From: Xanthobacteraceae bacterium
GTDB taxonomy: Bacteria > Pseudomonadota > Alphaproteobacteria > Rhizobiales > Xanthobacteraceae
DNA: 64,000 nt
Assembly: GCA_019746355.1 (NCBI GenBank)
Contig: JAIESC010000013.1
Span: 62,001-126,000 of the forward strand
Reading direction: 5' to 3'
Under the pieces are notes generated by a model that worked only from the letters and a program-made list of their open reading frames with translations, was not told where the DNA came from and searched no databases. Each line of letters opens with the position of its first letter. Positions within the stretch are counted from its first letter, which is position 1. This document shows, one piece after another, positions 44,745 through 53,406 of this stretch. The position numbers and the translations under genes were made by a program.

Positions 44745-44780
44745 CAGCGCGTTCACGCGCGTCTTTGACGCGCTATGGCG
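44745..44780 (+). repeat. 36-bp dispersed repeat (second copy)
   Basis: Matches 38093-38128 with two mismatches. Both copies are intergenic in the repeat-rich region around the exporter operon. Confidence 0.75.
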
Positions 44781-45017
44781 CGGCCCGATGACAGGCTCCG
44801 GCGGGCGATCCAGTGTCGCCCACCGGCGCATGCGCATCGGCACCGGCTGCGCCAGGCCGAATTCCCCTGCAAACGCAATCGGATAAGACAGGGCTGTCGA
44901 TGGGTTGTATTCCCATTTGTTCATGCTACGTTCCTGTTGCCCTGCTCAATCGAGGGTGCCGTCGATCGCGGCGTTCGAGGCGGAGCAGGGTGTGGTGCCC
45001 GACAATGGCATCGCGGT

Positions 45018-45142
45018 GGAGCGCCGGGAGGCGCCGCCCCCCTGCGTCACTGGGGGGCAGCGTGCCTCGTCAGGCGCGCTGCGGACCGCGTTATGGTCCG
45101 CGGGCACCTACGTCACTGGTGCCCGGCGCCTCCCGGCGCTCC
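45018..45142. repeat. Three-armed palindrome (cloverleaf-like)
   Basis: Outer perfect 18-bp stem: GGAGCGCCGGGAGGCGCC (45018-45035) with GGCGCCTCCCGGCGCTCC (45125-45142). Inside are two hairpins: CCCCCC-tgcgtcact-GGGGGG (45037-45057) and GCGGACC-gcgttat-GGTCCGC (45081-45101). GTCACTGG occurs twice inside (about 45046 and 45113). Folds as a three-way or four-way junction in RNA or single-stranded DNA. Confidence 0.8.
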
Positions 45143-45280
45143 ATTCCCTCGTTTCGAGGGAGACGGAAAAAGGGGAAGGGCGGGCCCGGCAGCCCGAAGA
45201 AAGTGAAGTCGCCGGGCGGCGAAGGTTGTCTACGCCACGGCGGATTCGGCTCACATGAAAACATGTTCTGGGCAAGCGAA

Positions 45281-45353
45281 CGTAGCCCGCATGGAGCGAA
45301 GCGGAATGCGGGGCAACCGGTCCCGGATTGCGCTGCGCTTCATCCGGGCTACG
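45281..45353. repeat. REP-like inverted repeat, TAGCCCGxATG family
   Basis: CGTAGCCCGCATGGAGCGAA on the left is an imperfect inverse of CGCTTCATCCGGGCTACG on the right, with GCGGAATGCGGGGCA against TCCCGGATTGCGC inside. This GTAGCCCGGATGGAGCGAAGCG-type unit is common between genes in proteobacteria. Lies just downstream (3') of the amidohydrolase and may act in termination. Confidence 0.75.
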
Positions 45354-45383
45354 TCTTGCGCCCCACAGCTCGACGAACAGACC

Positions 45384-46931
45384 TCAGGCACGCCGCTCCC
45401 CGGAGCCGAACGGCAGGCGCTCCAGGTCGAGCTCGGCCGCCATGATCTTGCGATGCGCAGCGTCGAGCCACGGCTGCAGCTTGGCAACGCGCGCCGAGAT
45501 CGCTGCGAAATCATGCCGGAAGCCGGGCATCACCGCCTCGACCGCGTCGTAGATCGTTGCTTCATCCACTGTCGCGAGCTTGCGGTCGCGCACCACGACA
45601 TTGCCGTCGACGATCACATGCCGCACGCCGCGCCCTGCCTCGACATGGACCAGCTGGCGCACCGCGCTGTTCATCGGCGACCAGCTTGGGTCCTGCATGT
45701 CGATCAGCGCGATGTCAGCCTTGTGGCCCGGCGTGATGCGGCCGAGCGCGTGGCCGAGCCGCGCGCCGTCGGCCCCGGCTTGCGTCGCGGCCTTCAGCGC
45801 CGCCGCGGCCTGCGGCGGTCCGGGGATCGGATCGCTCACCGCCGCGAGCAGCGCGTAAAGCTTCATCGCGACGAACATGTTCTGCGCGTCCGAGCAGCTG
45901 CAGTTGTCGCAGCCGAGCCCGATGCGCACGCCCGCATCCTGCAGCATGCGGATCGGCGGAATGCCGCACTTCATTTTCAGGTTGCCCTGCGGGTTGAGCA
46001 CCACGCCCGCGCCATGCTGTGCAAGGAGCTCGATCTCGGGCTTCGCCAGCCAGACGCTGTGCGCGAGGTTGAGCCGCGGGTCGAGCACGCCTTCCTTGGC
46101 AAGCCGCTCGATCAGCAGGCCGCTGTATTCCGGCACCGACAGCCGCGCCTGCAGCGCCATGCCGCGGGATTCGTAGATGTGCGAATAGACCGGGATGTCG
46201 TAGCGCCGCGCGAGCTCCATGGTCCGCTGCATCAGCGTGGTCGAGCAGCGCTCCGGGGCCGAGGGGCCGAGCGCCCACGACACGCGCGGCTGCGGCTTGG
46301 CCTTGAGCCGCGTCGCCTCGAAATGGCCGAGCAGGTCGAGATTGCGCTCCGGCTCGGCCGCGGTGGACAGCAGCGGATGCAGCTCGGGCGGGAATGTGTC
46401 CTTCCAGAACGGAATGGTTTCGAGGCCCTTGCGGTCGGCGTATTGCAGCGCGAACACCACGCGCACGCCGACCTTGGCATACGCGTCCATCACCGCCTCC
46501 ATGTGGCGGTCCTCGTAAGGATAAAGCGTCAGCATGTCCTGCACGGTGGTCATGCCCGAGCGCAGGCATTCCAGCGCGCCGAGCAGGGTGCGGGCATAGA
46601 CCTCCTCGGCCGAGCGCGGCGGGTATTGCGGCGGCAGCGCATAGAGCCGCCAGCTTTCCAGCGGCACCTCTTCGAGCGTGCCCTTCGCCAGCACGTCGTG
46701 CGAATGGTAGTGCGCGTTGATGAAGCCCGGCAGCACCAGGTGGCCGCGCGCGTCGATCGTCTGCATGCCCCCCGGTGCTGCGCCGGAGAACGCCTCCGCA
46801 ACGGCGGCGATCCGGTCGCCGGCGATGGCTATGTCGAGCGTCGGCGGCTTGTGCCAGTCGGCATCCGGCGTGAGCACCTGGCCGCCCTTGAGGAGCAGTG
46901 TCGTGCCGGCGGGGAGGGATGGCTCGGTCAT
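45384..46931 (-). CDS. Amidohydrolase (chlorohydrolase / SAH-deaminase-like, AtzB/TrzN type)
   Basis: 515 residues. GGQVLTPDADW and IDARGHLVLPGFINAHYHSH begin the barrel, with metal ligands H74 and H76. IYSHIYES-like PVYSHIYESRGM, NLAHSVWL and GLGCDNCSC (metal Asp) complete the subtype III metal site, followed by the C-terminal beta-sandwich (GRITPGHKADIALIDM, VRHVIVDGNVVVRD). The His-x-His is in A-H-Y-H-S-H rather than T-H-T/N-H. The family removes amino or chloro groups from N-heterocycles, or deaminates guanine or S-adenosylhomocysteine. Single gene, divergent from the sensor kinase. Confidence 0.9.
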   Translation of the reverse strand: MTEPSLPAGTTLLLKGGQVLTPDADWHKPPTLDIAIAGDRIAAVAEAFSGAAPGGMQTIDARGHLVLPGFINAHYHSHDVLAKGTLEEVPLESWRLYALPPQYPPRSAEEVYARTLLGALECLRSGMTTVQDMLTLYPYEDRHMEAVMDAYAKVGVRVVFALQYADRKGLETIPFWKDTFPPELHPLLSTAAEPERNLDLLGHFEATRLKAKPQPRVSWALGPSAPERCSTTLMQRTMELARRYDIPVYSHIYESRGMALQARLSVPEYSGLLIERLAKEGVLDPRLNLAHSVWLAKPEIELLAQHGAGVVLNPQGNLKMKCGIPPIRMLQDAGVRIGLGCDNCSCSDAQNMFVAMKLYALLAAVSDPIPGPPQAAAALKAATQAGADGARLGHALGRITPGHKADIALIDMQDPSWSPMNSAVRQLVHVEAGRGVRHVIVDGNVVVRDRKLATVDEATIYDAVEAVMPGFRHDFAAISARVAKLQPWLDAAHRKIMAAELDLERLPFGSGERRA

Positions 46932-47016
46932 GCGTCTCGTCCCGTTGCGGTAGCCACAGCTTGAACTGAATGGGCGAGCCTATGAAACAGGTCTCACAGG
47001 TTTCTGAGAACTCTCC

Positions 47017-47134
47017 CCACGGTCATTCCGGGACGCCGCAAAGCGGCGGGCCCGGAATCCAGACACATCGGGATTCCCTCCGTGTCTGGATTCCGGGCTC
47101 GCGCCTTCGGCGCGCCCCGGAATGACACCGTGGG
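47017..47134. repeat. Nested palindrome, ATTCCGGGG family (full copy)
   Basis: Outer arms CCCACGGTCATTCCGGG (47017-47033) and CCCCGGAATGACACCGTGGG (47115-47134) pair imperfectly; inner arms GGCCCGGAATCCAGACAC and GTGTCTGGATTCCGGGC pair almost fully. Same plan as 34885-34985. In the gap between the amidohydrolase and sensor kinase starts; any promoters must lie at its edges. Confidence 0.82.
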
Positions 47135-47208
47135 CCTCTCCTGAACGAGGCCGGACTTTGCAACCGGCCCCATCGGCAATATATCCGTGCAGCCGATACA
47201 CCCACGCC

Positions 47209-48681
47209 ATGACAAGGCCTTCAGAAACCACGGAATTTGCTGCGGTAGGTCCGGTCGGCGCGACCTGGCCGGTCGCGTTCGTGCCGTTTTTGCGGATCGC
47301 GGCGGTCATTTTCGCCGCGGCCGTCTTTGTCACCGACGCCTTCGTTGCCATCGATATCGCGATTGCCGTGCTCTATGTCGCGGTGGTGATCGCATCGATC
47401 ACGTTCTGCAACCGGCGTGGGGTTCTGCTCGTTGCCGCCGGCTGCATCGGCCTGACCATCCTCGCGTTCGTGATCCAGCACCATGACGAGCCGCTGACCA
47501 ATTCCGGCGCGCGTGGCGCTGTCAGCATTCTGGCGATTGCCATCACCGCTTTCCTGTCGGTCTGGATCCAGTCGACCACCGCGGCGGTCCGCAGCCAGGC
47601 CAGGCTTCTCGACCTGACCCATGATGCGATCTTCGTGCGCGACATGAACGACGTCATCACCTACTGGAACCGGGCCGCGGAAGAGCTCTATGGCTGGCCG
47701 GCCAAGGCGGCCTTGGGGGCGGTGTCGCACGAACTGGTGAAGACGGTTTTTCCCGCGCCTTACGCCACGATCAAGGCGCAGCTGCTGCAGGCAGGACATT
47801 GGGAAGGCGACCTCGTTCACACCAGGCGCGACGGCTCCAAGGTCACGGTGTCGAGCCGCTGGTCGCTGCAGCGCGATCCGCGCGGTCATCCCGTCGCGAC
47901 GCTCGAGACCAACACCGACATCGAGGAGCGCCGGCGCGCGCAGGAAAATCTCGCCAAGGCGCAGGCCGAGCTGGCGCAGCTGTCCCGCGTGTCGACGCTC
48001 GGCGAGCTCACCGCCTCGATCGCCCACGAGGTGAACCAGCCGCTCGCCGCGGTGGTCACCAGCGGCGAGGCGTCGCTGCGCTGGCTCGACAGCGAGGCGC
48101 CGCCACTCGACCGGGTCAAGCGCGGCATCACCCGCATGATCGGCGACGCCCGGCGGGCGGGCGATGTGATCCGCCGGGTGCGGCAGCTGGCCCGCAAGGG
48201 CGACATGCAAGGGTTGCCGGTCAACATGAACGACGTGGTCGAGGAGAGCGTGCCGCTGGTCCGGCGCGAGCTCCTGAGCCAGCACGTGTCGCTGACGCTC
48301 GATCTCGCCCGCCGGCTGCCGGACCTGGACGGCGATCGCTTCCTTTTACAGCTTGTGATCATCAACCTGATGGTCAATGCCGTGCAGGCGATGGCCACGG
48401 TCGAGAGCGACCGCAGCCGCGACCTGATTGTCCGGACGCACCAGGAGAACGACGACGAGGTGCTGCTGGCTGTCGAGGACAACGGCCTGGGTTTCGATCC
48501 GGCGGTGGAGGCCGATCTGTTTCAGGCCTTCTTTACGACCAAGCCAAGCGGTATGGGAATGGGGCTGGCGATCTGCCGCTCGATCGTTGAGGCGCATGAC
48601 GGGCGGATCTGGGCGTCGCGAAATGAGCGCGGCGGAAGCACGTTTCAGTTCGTAATCCCTCGGCAGGGGAAGACACAATGA
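47209..48681 (+). CDS. PAS-containing sensor histidine kinase
   Basis: 490 residues from ATG 47209; the frame is open farther upstream but through the palindromic repeat. Four membrane spans (about 20-120), a PAS domain (about 128-245, with [20 protein letters not shown] and ERRRAQENL at its end), a HisKA domain with the phospho-acceptor H273 in [13 protein letters not shown], and an HATPase domain with [23 protein letters not shown] and [20 protein letters not shown]. The type is that of DctB/TodS/FixL-like kinases paired with FixJ-family regulators, and indeed such a regulator overlaps it (ATGA). Confidence 0.94.
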   Translation: MTRPSETTEFAAVGPVGATWPVAFVPFLRIAAVIFAAAVFVTDAFVAIDIAIAVLYVAVVIASITFCNRRGVLLVAAGCIGLTILAFVIQHHDEPLTNSGARGAVSILAIAITAFLSVWIQSTTAAVRSQARLLDLTHDAIFVRDMNDVITYWNRAAEELYGWPAKAALGAVSHELVKTVFPAPYATIKAQLLQAGHWEGDLVHTRRDGSKVTVSSRWSLQRDPRGHPVATLETNTDIEERRRAQENLAKAQAELAQLSRVSTLGELTASIAHEVNQPLAAVVTSGEASLRWLDSEAPPLDRVKRGITRMIGDARRAGDVIRRVRQLARKGDMQGLPVNMNDVVEESVPLVRRELLSQHVSLTLDLARRLPDLDGDRFLLQLVIINLMVNAVQAMATVESDRSRDLIVRTHQENDDEVLLAVEDNGLGFDPAVEADLFQAFFTTKPSGMGMGLAICRSIVEAHDGRIWASRNERGGSTFQFVIPRQGKTQ

Positions 48682-49337
48682 ATCCCAAATCGGCGCCCGC
48701 GGCAGACGTGGCTGCCGCAACCGTCCTGGTGATCGACGACGATGCCTCGCTGCGCGAGGCGCTGACCGATCTGTTCAATTCGGTGGGGCTGCGGACGCAA
48801 TCGTTCGGCACGGCCGCCGAGTTCCTCAAGGCGTCGCTGCCGGATTTGCCAAGCTGCCTGGTGCTCGATATCCGGATGCCGGGGGTGAGCGGCCTGGACT
48901 TCCAGGATCAGCTTGCCCGCACCAACGTCCGCATCCCCGTCGTCATCATGACCGGCCACGGCGATATCCCGATGTCGGTCCGGGCGATGAAGGCCGGCGC
49001 GGTCGATTTTCTCACCAAGCCGTTCCGCGATCAGGACATGCTGGACGCGGTCACCCAGGCGATCGAGCGCGACCGTAAGCGCCGCGATGGTACCAAGGCC
49101 GAAGCGAGGATCCGCGGCCTGTTCGAGACGCTGACGCCGCGCGAGCGCGAGGTCATGACGCTGGTCACCTCCGGCATGTTGAACAAGCAGGCGGCCGCCG
49201 CCATGGGGCTCAGCGAGATCACGGTCAAGATCCACCGCGGCCATGTCATGCGGAAAATGGGCGCCCGGTCGCTGGCCGACCTGGTGCGGATGGCGGAGAG
49301 CCTGGAACTTCACCCAAACAGAAAGCCGGTCCCGTAA
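48678..49337 (+). CDS. FixJ/NarL-family response regulator
   Basis: 219 residues. Receiver domain with acidic pocket VIDDDAS (D20-22), phospho-acceptor D64 in [15 protein letters not shown] and KPF (FLTKPFRDQ). Linker of about 15 residues, then a LuxR-type HTH ([38 protein letters not shown]). Overlaps the kinase gene by 4 nt, so the pair is stoichiometrically coupled. Presumably transcriptional activator of genes responding to the kinase signal, which is unknown. Confidence 0.94.
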   Translation: MNPKSAPAADVAAATVLVIDDDASLREALTDLFNSVGLRTQSFGTAAEFLKASLPDLPSCLVLDIRMPGVSGLDFQDQLARTNVRIPVVIMTGHGDIPMSVRAMKAGAVDFLTKPFRDQDMLDAVTQAIERDRKRRDGTKAEARIRGLFETLTPREREVMTLVTSGMLNKQAAAAMGLSEITVKIHRGHVMRKMGARSLADLVRMAESLELHPNRKPVP

Positions 49338-49452
49338 AACGTCCGTATGATTATAATTTTCGGCGGCCCGTCCCAGATTGGGGGTGACGCTGGCGTCCGC
49401 GCGGCCATTGTGGCGCGCAAAGGGTTTCGCCGGTGCAGCTCTGGGATGAAAC

Positions 49453-49824
49453 GTGTCCGAAGGCCGTGTTGTTTCGATTATCGATGACGACGACTCGATG
49501 CGCACCGCGATCGACGACCTCGTCAGCTCGCTCGGCCTGGTGGCGCACACCTACGGGTCCGCGGAAGACTTTCTGAGCTCGACGGACCGCGACGCGAGCT
49601 CGTGCATCATCTGCGATCTGCAGATGCCGGGGATGAGCGGCCAGGACCTGCAGCGCCGCCTGATCGCGGAAGGACACCACACGCCGATGATCTTCATCAC
49701 GGCGTTTCCGGAAAAGCGCATCCGCGACGGCGTCCTTGCGAAAGGCGCGCTGGCCTTCCTGGAAAAGCCGTTCGACGGCTGCTGGCTGGTCAGCCTGATC
49801 CGGGATGCCGTCGCGGCGCATTAA
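49453..49824 (+). CDS. Single-domain response regulator (CheY-like receiver)
   Basis: 123 residues from a GTG at 49453. Acidic residues IDDDDS (11-14), phospho-acceptor D55 in IICDLQMPGMSG, T in FITAFPEK and K in FLEKPFDG. No output domain, so it would act by protein contact or as a phosphate sink. Resembles the receiver half of FixJ regulators more than CheY. It follows the kinase/regulator pair by 115 bp and could be a second target of the same kinase. Confidence 0.9.
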   Translation: MSEGRVVSIIDDDDSMRTAIDDLVSSLGLVAHTYGSAEDFLSSTDRDASSCIICDLQMPGMSGQDLQRRLIAEGHHTPMIFITAFPEKRIRDGVLAKGALAFLEKPFDGCWLVSLIRDAVAAH

Positions 49825-49869
49825 AGCGAAGGCCGGTTGCCTGGAATCGACGCTCTCTCCCCGTTCGTC

Positions 49870-49885
49870 CCCCGCGCAAGCGGGG
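49870..49885. terminator. Short GC hairpin between convergent genes
   Basis: CCCCGC-gcaa-GCGGGG, perfect 6-bp stem, 45 bp after the receiver stop and 62 bp before the AraC stop on the other strand. No clear T-run on either side, so it may be a remnant of a repeat rather than a terminator. Confidence 0.4.
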
Positions 49886-49947
49886 ACCCAGGGGCCAGAA
49901 ATCGGCTTGGCTTGCCAGGCGGGCCGTTTGTGCCGTCCGCGGCCGGA

Positions 49948-50964
49948 TTATCCCGCGTTGCGCTGATAACCCGTTGGCGTGGTGCCCGTTGCCTTGCGGA
50001 AGGCGGCGCTGAACGAGCTGGTCTCGCCGAAGCCAAGCGCCAGCCCGATATGGGTGACCGATTGCTCGCGCTCGAGCAGCATGCGCTTGGCACGCTCGAT
50101 GCGGCGGTTGATGTGATAGCGGTGCGGCGGCACGCCGAGCGATTGCTTGAAGGCGCGGCAGAAGTAGTAGGGGCTGAGGTGAACGAGGCCGGCGAGCGCT
50201 GCAAGCGGGATTGCTTCGGTCAGGTGCTCCTCGATATAGCCGGTGACGATGCGCTGCTGCCAGGGCGCCAGTCCGCCACGGGCCGGTGGCTGGCCCGTCG
50301 ACAGGGCCGAATGCGCGTGCACGATCTCGTGGGCCAGCAGGACGCCGAGGGCCTCGAAGTACGGCTCGTCTTCGAACGCCGGATCTTCGAGCATCTCCTT
50401 CAGCTTCAACACCGAGTTCCACAGCGAAGCATGTTCGAAGAACAGGTGCGGCACGAGCGACGTGGCGCTGCGTCCTGCGTCACGCGGCAGGATGTCGGGA
50501 GAGAAGTGAAAGTAGACCGCCGACAGGTTGGTGCGCGGCGTGTGCTGATCGCGGTATTCGGTGCCGGCCGCCACGAACACGAGCTTGTGCGTCAGGTCGT
50601 GGATCGACGAGGGCGGAAGTCCCTCGATGACCGTCTTGCCGTCTTTTCGCGACCCGCGCCCGTAGGCGATCAGCGTGTGGTAGGGACTGCGAATGTGCGA
50701 GTCGAATTGCACCTTGTCCGTTCCCTGAACCAGCTCCGCCGCCATGTGGACGGTCTGGAATGAGCGGCGTCGGACGGCGCTCGCGGGCGAGAACGTCATA
50801 TGGGTGATGCCGGAGATGGAGACGTCGAGATGGTTGGAGGAGGCCGGCACGAGATGCGGTGGTCGCGCCAGCCCGTGCAGCAGATCGGATGGAACGAACG
50901 TGGGCCGCGCGTCCAAAGGATCGATGGAAAGATTCTTTGCGGCTATCGGAGTGCTGGTTGCCAT
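49948..50964 (-). CDS. AraC-family transcriptional regulator
   Basis: 338 residues from the ATG at 50964, preceded by AAAGGGTGACCGAT; upstream in-frame ATGs at 50982 and 50988 lack a ribosome binding site. The N-terminal part (about 80-220) carries the sensor-like region, with SSIHDLTHKLVFVAAGTEY. The C-terminal AraC/XylS DNA-binding domain is complete: PWQQRIVTGYIEEHLTEAIPLAALAGLVHLSPYYFCRAFK for the first HTH and HINRRIERAKRMLLE...IGLALGFGETSSFSAAFRKATG for the second. Target genes are not evident from its neighbours. Confidence 0.92.
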   Translation of the reverse strand: MATSTPIAAKNLSIDPLDARPTFVPSDLLHGLARPPHLVPASSNHLDVSISGITHMTFSPASAVRRRSFQTVHMAAELVQGTDKVQFDSHIRSPYHTLIAYGRGSRKDGKTVIEGLPPSSIHDLTHKLVFVAAGTEYRDQHTPRTNLSAVYFHFSPDILPRDAGRSATSLVPHLFFEHASLWNSVLKLKEMLEDPAFEDEPYFEALGVLLAHEIVHAHSALSTGQPPARGGLAPWQQRIVTGYIEEHLTEAIPLAALAGLVHLSPYYFCRAFKQSLGVPPHRYHINRRIERAKRMLLEREQSVTHIGLALGFGETSSFSAAFRKATGTTPTGYQRNAG

Positions 50965-51263
50965 ATCGGTCACCCTTTTCATGTCCATCGCCGATTTCGG
51001 AAAAAGTCGGTCAGCGATCGCGGGCTGGATTATTGACCGGCGGGCGGCAGACTCAATTTCTACACAGGTTGCGCCACCGTAGGTCAGAGTATGTGCGCTC
51101 CTATACTTTGGTTTGGCGTGGCGGGGTTGATTGCTGCATTTCTGCCGCAATGTGCTGGAGCGGGCAGGACTTTGCGTTCTGGCGCATGTCACAAACGATC
51201 GGGACGCGCCGAAAATCGTGCGCGCCCCGGAATCGGATGACCGGTGGCCGGCCAGGCGGATGT

Positions 51264-51500
51264 CTATCGCTTCTGCTGCTGGTTCACATGCACGCGTCGA
51301 TGGCTCGCGAAATGCCGCGGCGCCTCGGCGCGGGCCGAGAAGCCGCTGTCGCCGCCCTGATAGATGCTGGCGCCATTCTCAGCCTCGCCGTACGGCGGGG
51401 GCGCGATGTTGCCGGAACCGACGTCCGGATCCCAGGACTGGGCGAGCGCCGGCGAAGCGAGCGACGCGGCCAAAGCCGCCATGACAAGAACCTTTTTCAT
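51264..51500 (-). CDS. Small exported hypothetical protein
   Basis: 78 residues from the ATG at 51500 with ATGGAG 6 nt upstream (three in-frame ATGs precede it within 18 bp). Signal peptide MKKVLVMAALAASLASPALA, cleavage after ALAQ. The mature part SWDPDVGSGNIAPPPYG and ENGASIYQGGDSGF is Gly/Pro-rich, followed by a basic tail (HFASHRRVHVNQQQKR). Small periplasmic proteins of this look are frequent in Bradyrhizobium-like genomes; function unknown. Confidence 0.72.
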   Translation of the reverse strand: MKKVLVMAALAASLASPALAQSWDPDVGSGNIAPPPYGEAENGASIYQGGDSGFSARAEAPRHFASHRRVHVNQQQKR

Positions 51501-51816
51501 TTTCATCTCCATACTCATGTGGTCAGTCTGTCAGCGATCGGATTGAACAATCTCTGGCAACCGTCACGGAGATGGCGTGTTTTCGCGCCGCGCACCATCA
51601 TACGTCGAATTGACGCCATCACTCTTTGGTTTGTCGGCGCAACGCTGTTGCATGCCAGCTATTCGCGTGCCCGTTGCTGCAAACGGCGCAAGATCGAGAA
51701 ACAGGCGGCAAGTTCGCGCGATGCCAGCTACGTGCTGTTTGCCATGGGGCATTACGTCGAGAACACCGGCAACACGATGCCGCGATTTTCGGCGCAGAGC
51801 TCGCGAGCGAGATCCT
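51501..51816. other. Gene-free interval between two minus-strand genes
   Basis: 316 bp of lower GC content with no conserved frame and no strong repeat. It should hold the promoter of the small exported protein and the end of the CysB-like transcript. Confidence 0.5.
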
Positions 51817-52752
51817 TCATTTGTGATCGACCTGCGTGGCCGCGCGGATATCGGCTTCGGTGATCGAGGCCGCGCAGAGCTGGATGAACCGGCAAATGAA
51901 GCCGCGAAGATAGTTTCCCCGTCGGACCGCGATCCGCGTGGTGTTCGTTTGGAACAGATGCTCGCATGGCACCATGCGAAGCGCGCGGTCACGGTCAGGA
52001 TTGACCGCCATGGCGGCGACGATACCGACGCCCAATCCCAGCTCGACATAGGCCTTGATCACGTCCGCATCGAGCGCGGACATGGCGATATTCGGCGTGA
52101 TGCCGGCCTTGGCGAACGCCTCGTCGACGCGCGCCCGGCCGGTGAAGCCCTCGCTATAGGTGATGATCGGATAGTCCGCGATCCGCTCGATCGTCAGCGC
52201 GTGCCCGTTCTCGGCCAGCAGCGGGTGGCCGTTCGGAACGATCACCGCATGGTGCCATCGATAGTATGGAAACGTCGCGAACTCCGGTACGTTGTCGAGC
52301 GCCTCGGTGGCGATGGCGAGGTCGGCACGGCCGGACATCAGCAGGGCGACGATCTCGGCGGGGCCGCCCTGGTGCAGCACGAGCTGCACGTCGGGAAAGA
52401 GCCGTTTGAATTCAGCGACGACGAGAGGCAACGCATAGCGTGCCTGGGTGTGCGTCGTCGCGAGCGTTAACTGCCCGGTGTCGCGGCTGCTGAATTGCTC
52501 CGCTACTCCCTTGATGCCCTTGACGTCGAGCAGGATGCGTTCGACGCGCTCCGCCAACTCCTTTCCGGGTTCCGTGAGCGCGACGATGCGCTTGCCACGC
52601 CTGACGAAGATATCGACGCCGAGCTCGTATTCGAGGTCCATGATGTGCTTGCTCACGCCGGACTGCGACGTGTTCAAGGCTTTCGCGACCTCGGTGAGAT
52701 TGAGATCGCGCCGAAGCGCCTCTCCAATGATGCGAATTTGCTGCAAGTTCAT
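51817..52752 (-). CDS. CysB-like LysR-family transcriptional regulator
   Basis: 311 residues from the ATG at 52752. The N terminus MNLQQIRIIGEALRRDLNLT followed by VAKALNTSQSGVSKHIMDLE is the CysB/Cbl type HTH, and LATTHTQARYALPLVVAEF is the hallmark of the CysB effector domain. YPIITYSEGFTGR, SALDADVIKAYVELGLGVGI and TNTTRIAVRRGNYLRGF also match. CysB-type proteins control sulfate and organosulfur assimilation with O-acetylserine or related ligands. No sulfur-assimilation genes are adjacent, though a sulfatase is present 48 kb away in this window. Confidence 0.93.
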   Translation of the reverse strand: MNLQQIRIIGEALRRDLNLTEVAKALNTSQSGVSKHIMDLEYELGVDIFVRRGKRIVALTEPGKELAERVERILLDVKGIKGVAEQFSSRDTGQLTLATTHTQARYALPLVVAEFKRLFPDVQLVLHQGGPAEIVALLMSGRADLAIATEALDNVPEFATFPYYRWHHAVIVPNGHPLLAENGHALTIERIADYPIITYSEGFTGRARVDEAFAKAGITPNIAMSALDADVIKAYVELGLGVGIVAAMAVNPDRDRALRMVPCEHLFQTNTTRIAVRRGNYLRGFICRFIQLCAASITEADIRAATQVDHK

Positions 52753-53067
52753 GACACCTCTCGGCGGCCGCGTGCACAGGCCATCTCCAGCGATAGCCGC
52801 AGCCGCGTCAAATAACCAGAACGAGGATGAATCGTTCGCCCGCACGCGCCTGATGGAAAGAAGTTTTCTGCAGGGCCCTGATAGCGGCAAAGAATGTCCG
52901 AATGTTGGGCGGCACCCGATACCGTTGGAACAGTGGTTGGCTGATCGCACCGGGTGGAATGCTTTTCAAATCCAATTGGAAGGTCGGAGCGAGAGTTGTT
53001 GGTATGGAGGAGATGGCTGCGGGGCGACGCGCAGGGTGGCGCGGGTTCGATTTCGTGGAGGCGTTCG
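52753..53067. other. Gene-free divergent interval
   Basis: 315 bp between the CysB-like start and the small hypothetical gene. LysR proteins usually bind near their own start, so the bases next to 52753 are a likely regulatory site, but no clear T-N11-A palindrome was singled out. Confidence 0.4.
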
Positions 53068-53373
53068 ATGGGCAACACGTCGCAGGAGACCGTCGCGACC
53101 CTGGCCTTGTTGAATCTGATCCGGTTGCTCGCTGCCGAGCTCGTCACCGACGGCCGGCGGCACGATGTCGACAAGCTGATCCAGGCGATGGATCGGAAGC
53201 TCACCGCGACGCCCTTGCCGCGAGGCGTCGACGTGAACGATGCCCGCGCCGGCATTGCTCGTGCCAAGGAACTGCTTCGCCCCTATGTCAGGCAGGTCCG
53301 CGATCAGGCGAAGGTCGCGCGGATCAGAGACCCGCGTCCGGCCGCTTTGCGGTCGACCAAATATCTGCAATAG
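53068..53373 (+). CDS. Hypothetical protein
   Basis: 101 residues from ATG 53068 with GTGGAGGCGTTCG upstream. Mostly helical and soluble: TLALLNLIRLLAAELVTDGR, DKLIQAMDRKLTATPLP and AKELLRPYVRQVRDQ, then a basic tail. No family recognised. Convergent with the transglutaminase operon, 33 bp from its last stop. Confidence 0.6.
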   Translation: MGNTSQETVATLALLNLIRLLAAELVTDGRRHDVDKLIQAMDRKLTATPLPRGVDVNDARAGIARAKELLRPYVRQVRDQAKVARIRDPRPAALRSTKYLQ

Positions 53374-53406
53374 CGGGCCGGTTTCGGCCGGTGTGCCGTG
53401 GCCTGT

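Noticed and set aside
44813..45445. 210-codon frame in the repeat-rich gap
   Set aside because: It runs through the three-armed palindrome and a REP-like unit and translates to Arg/Pro/Gly-rich low-complexity sequence; no start signal.
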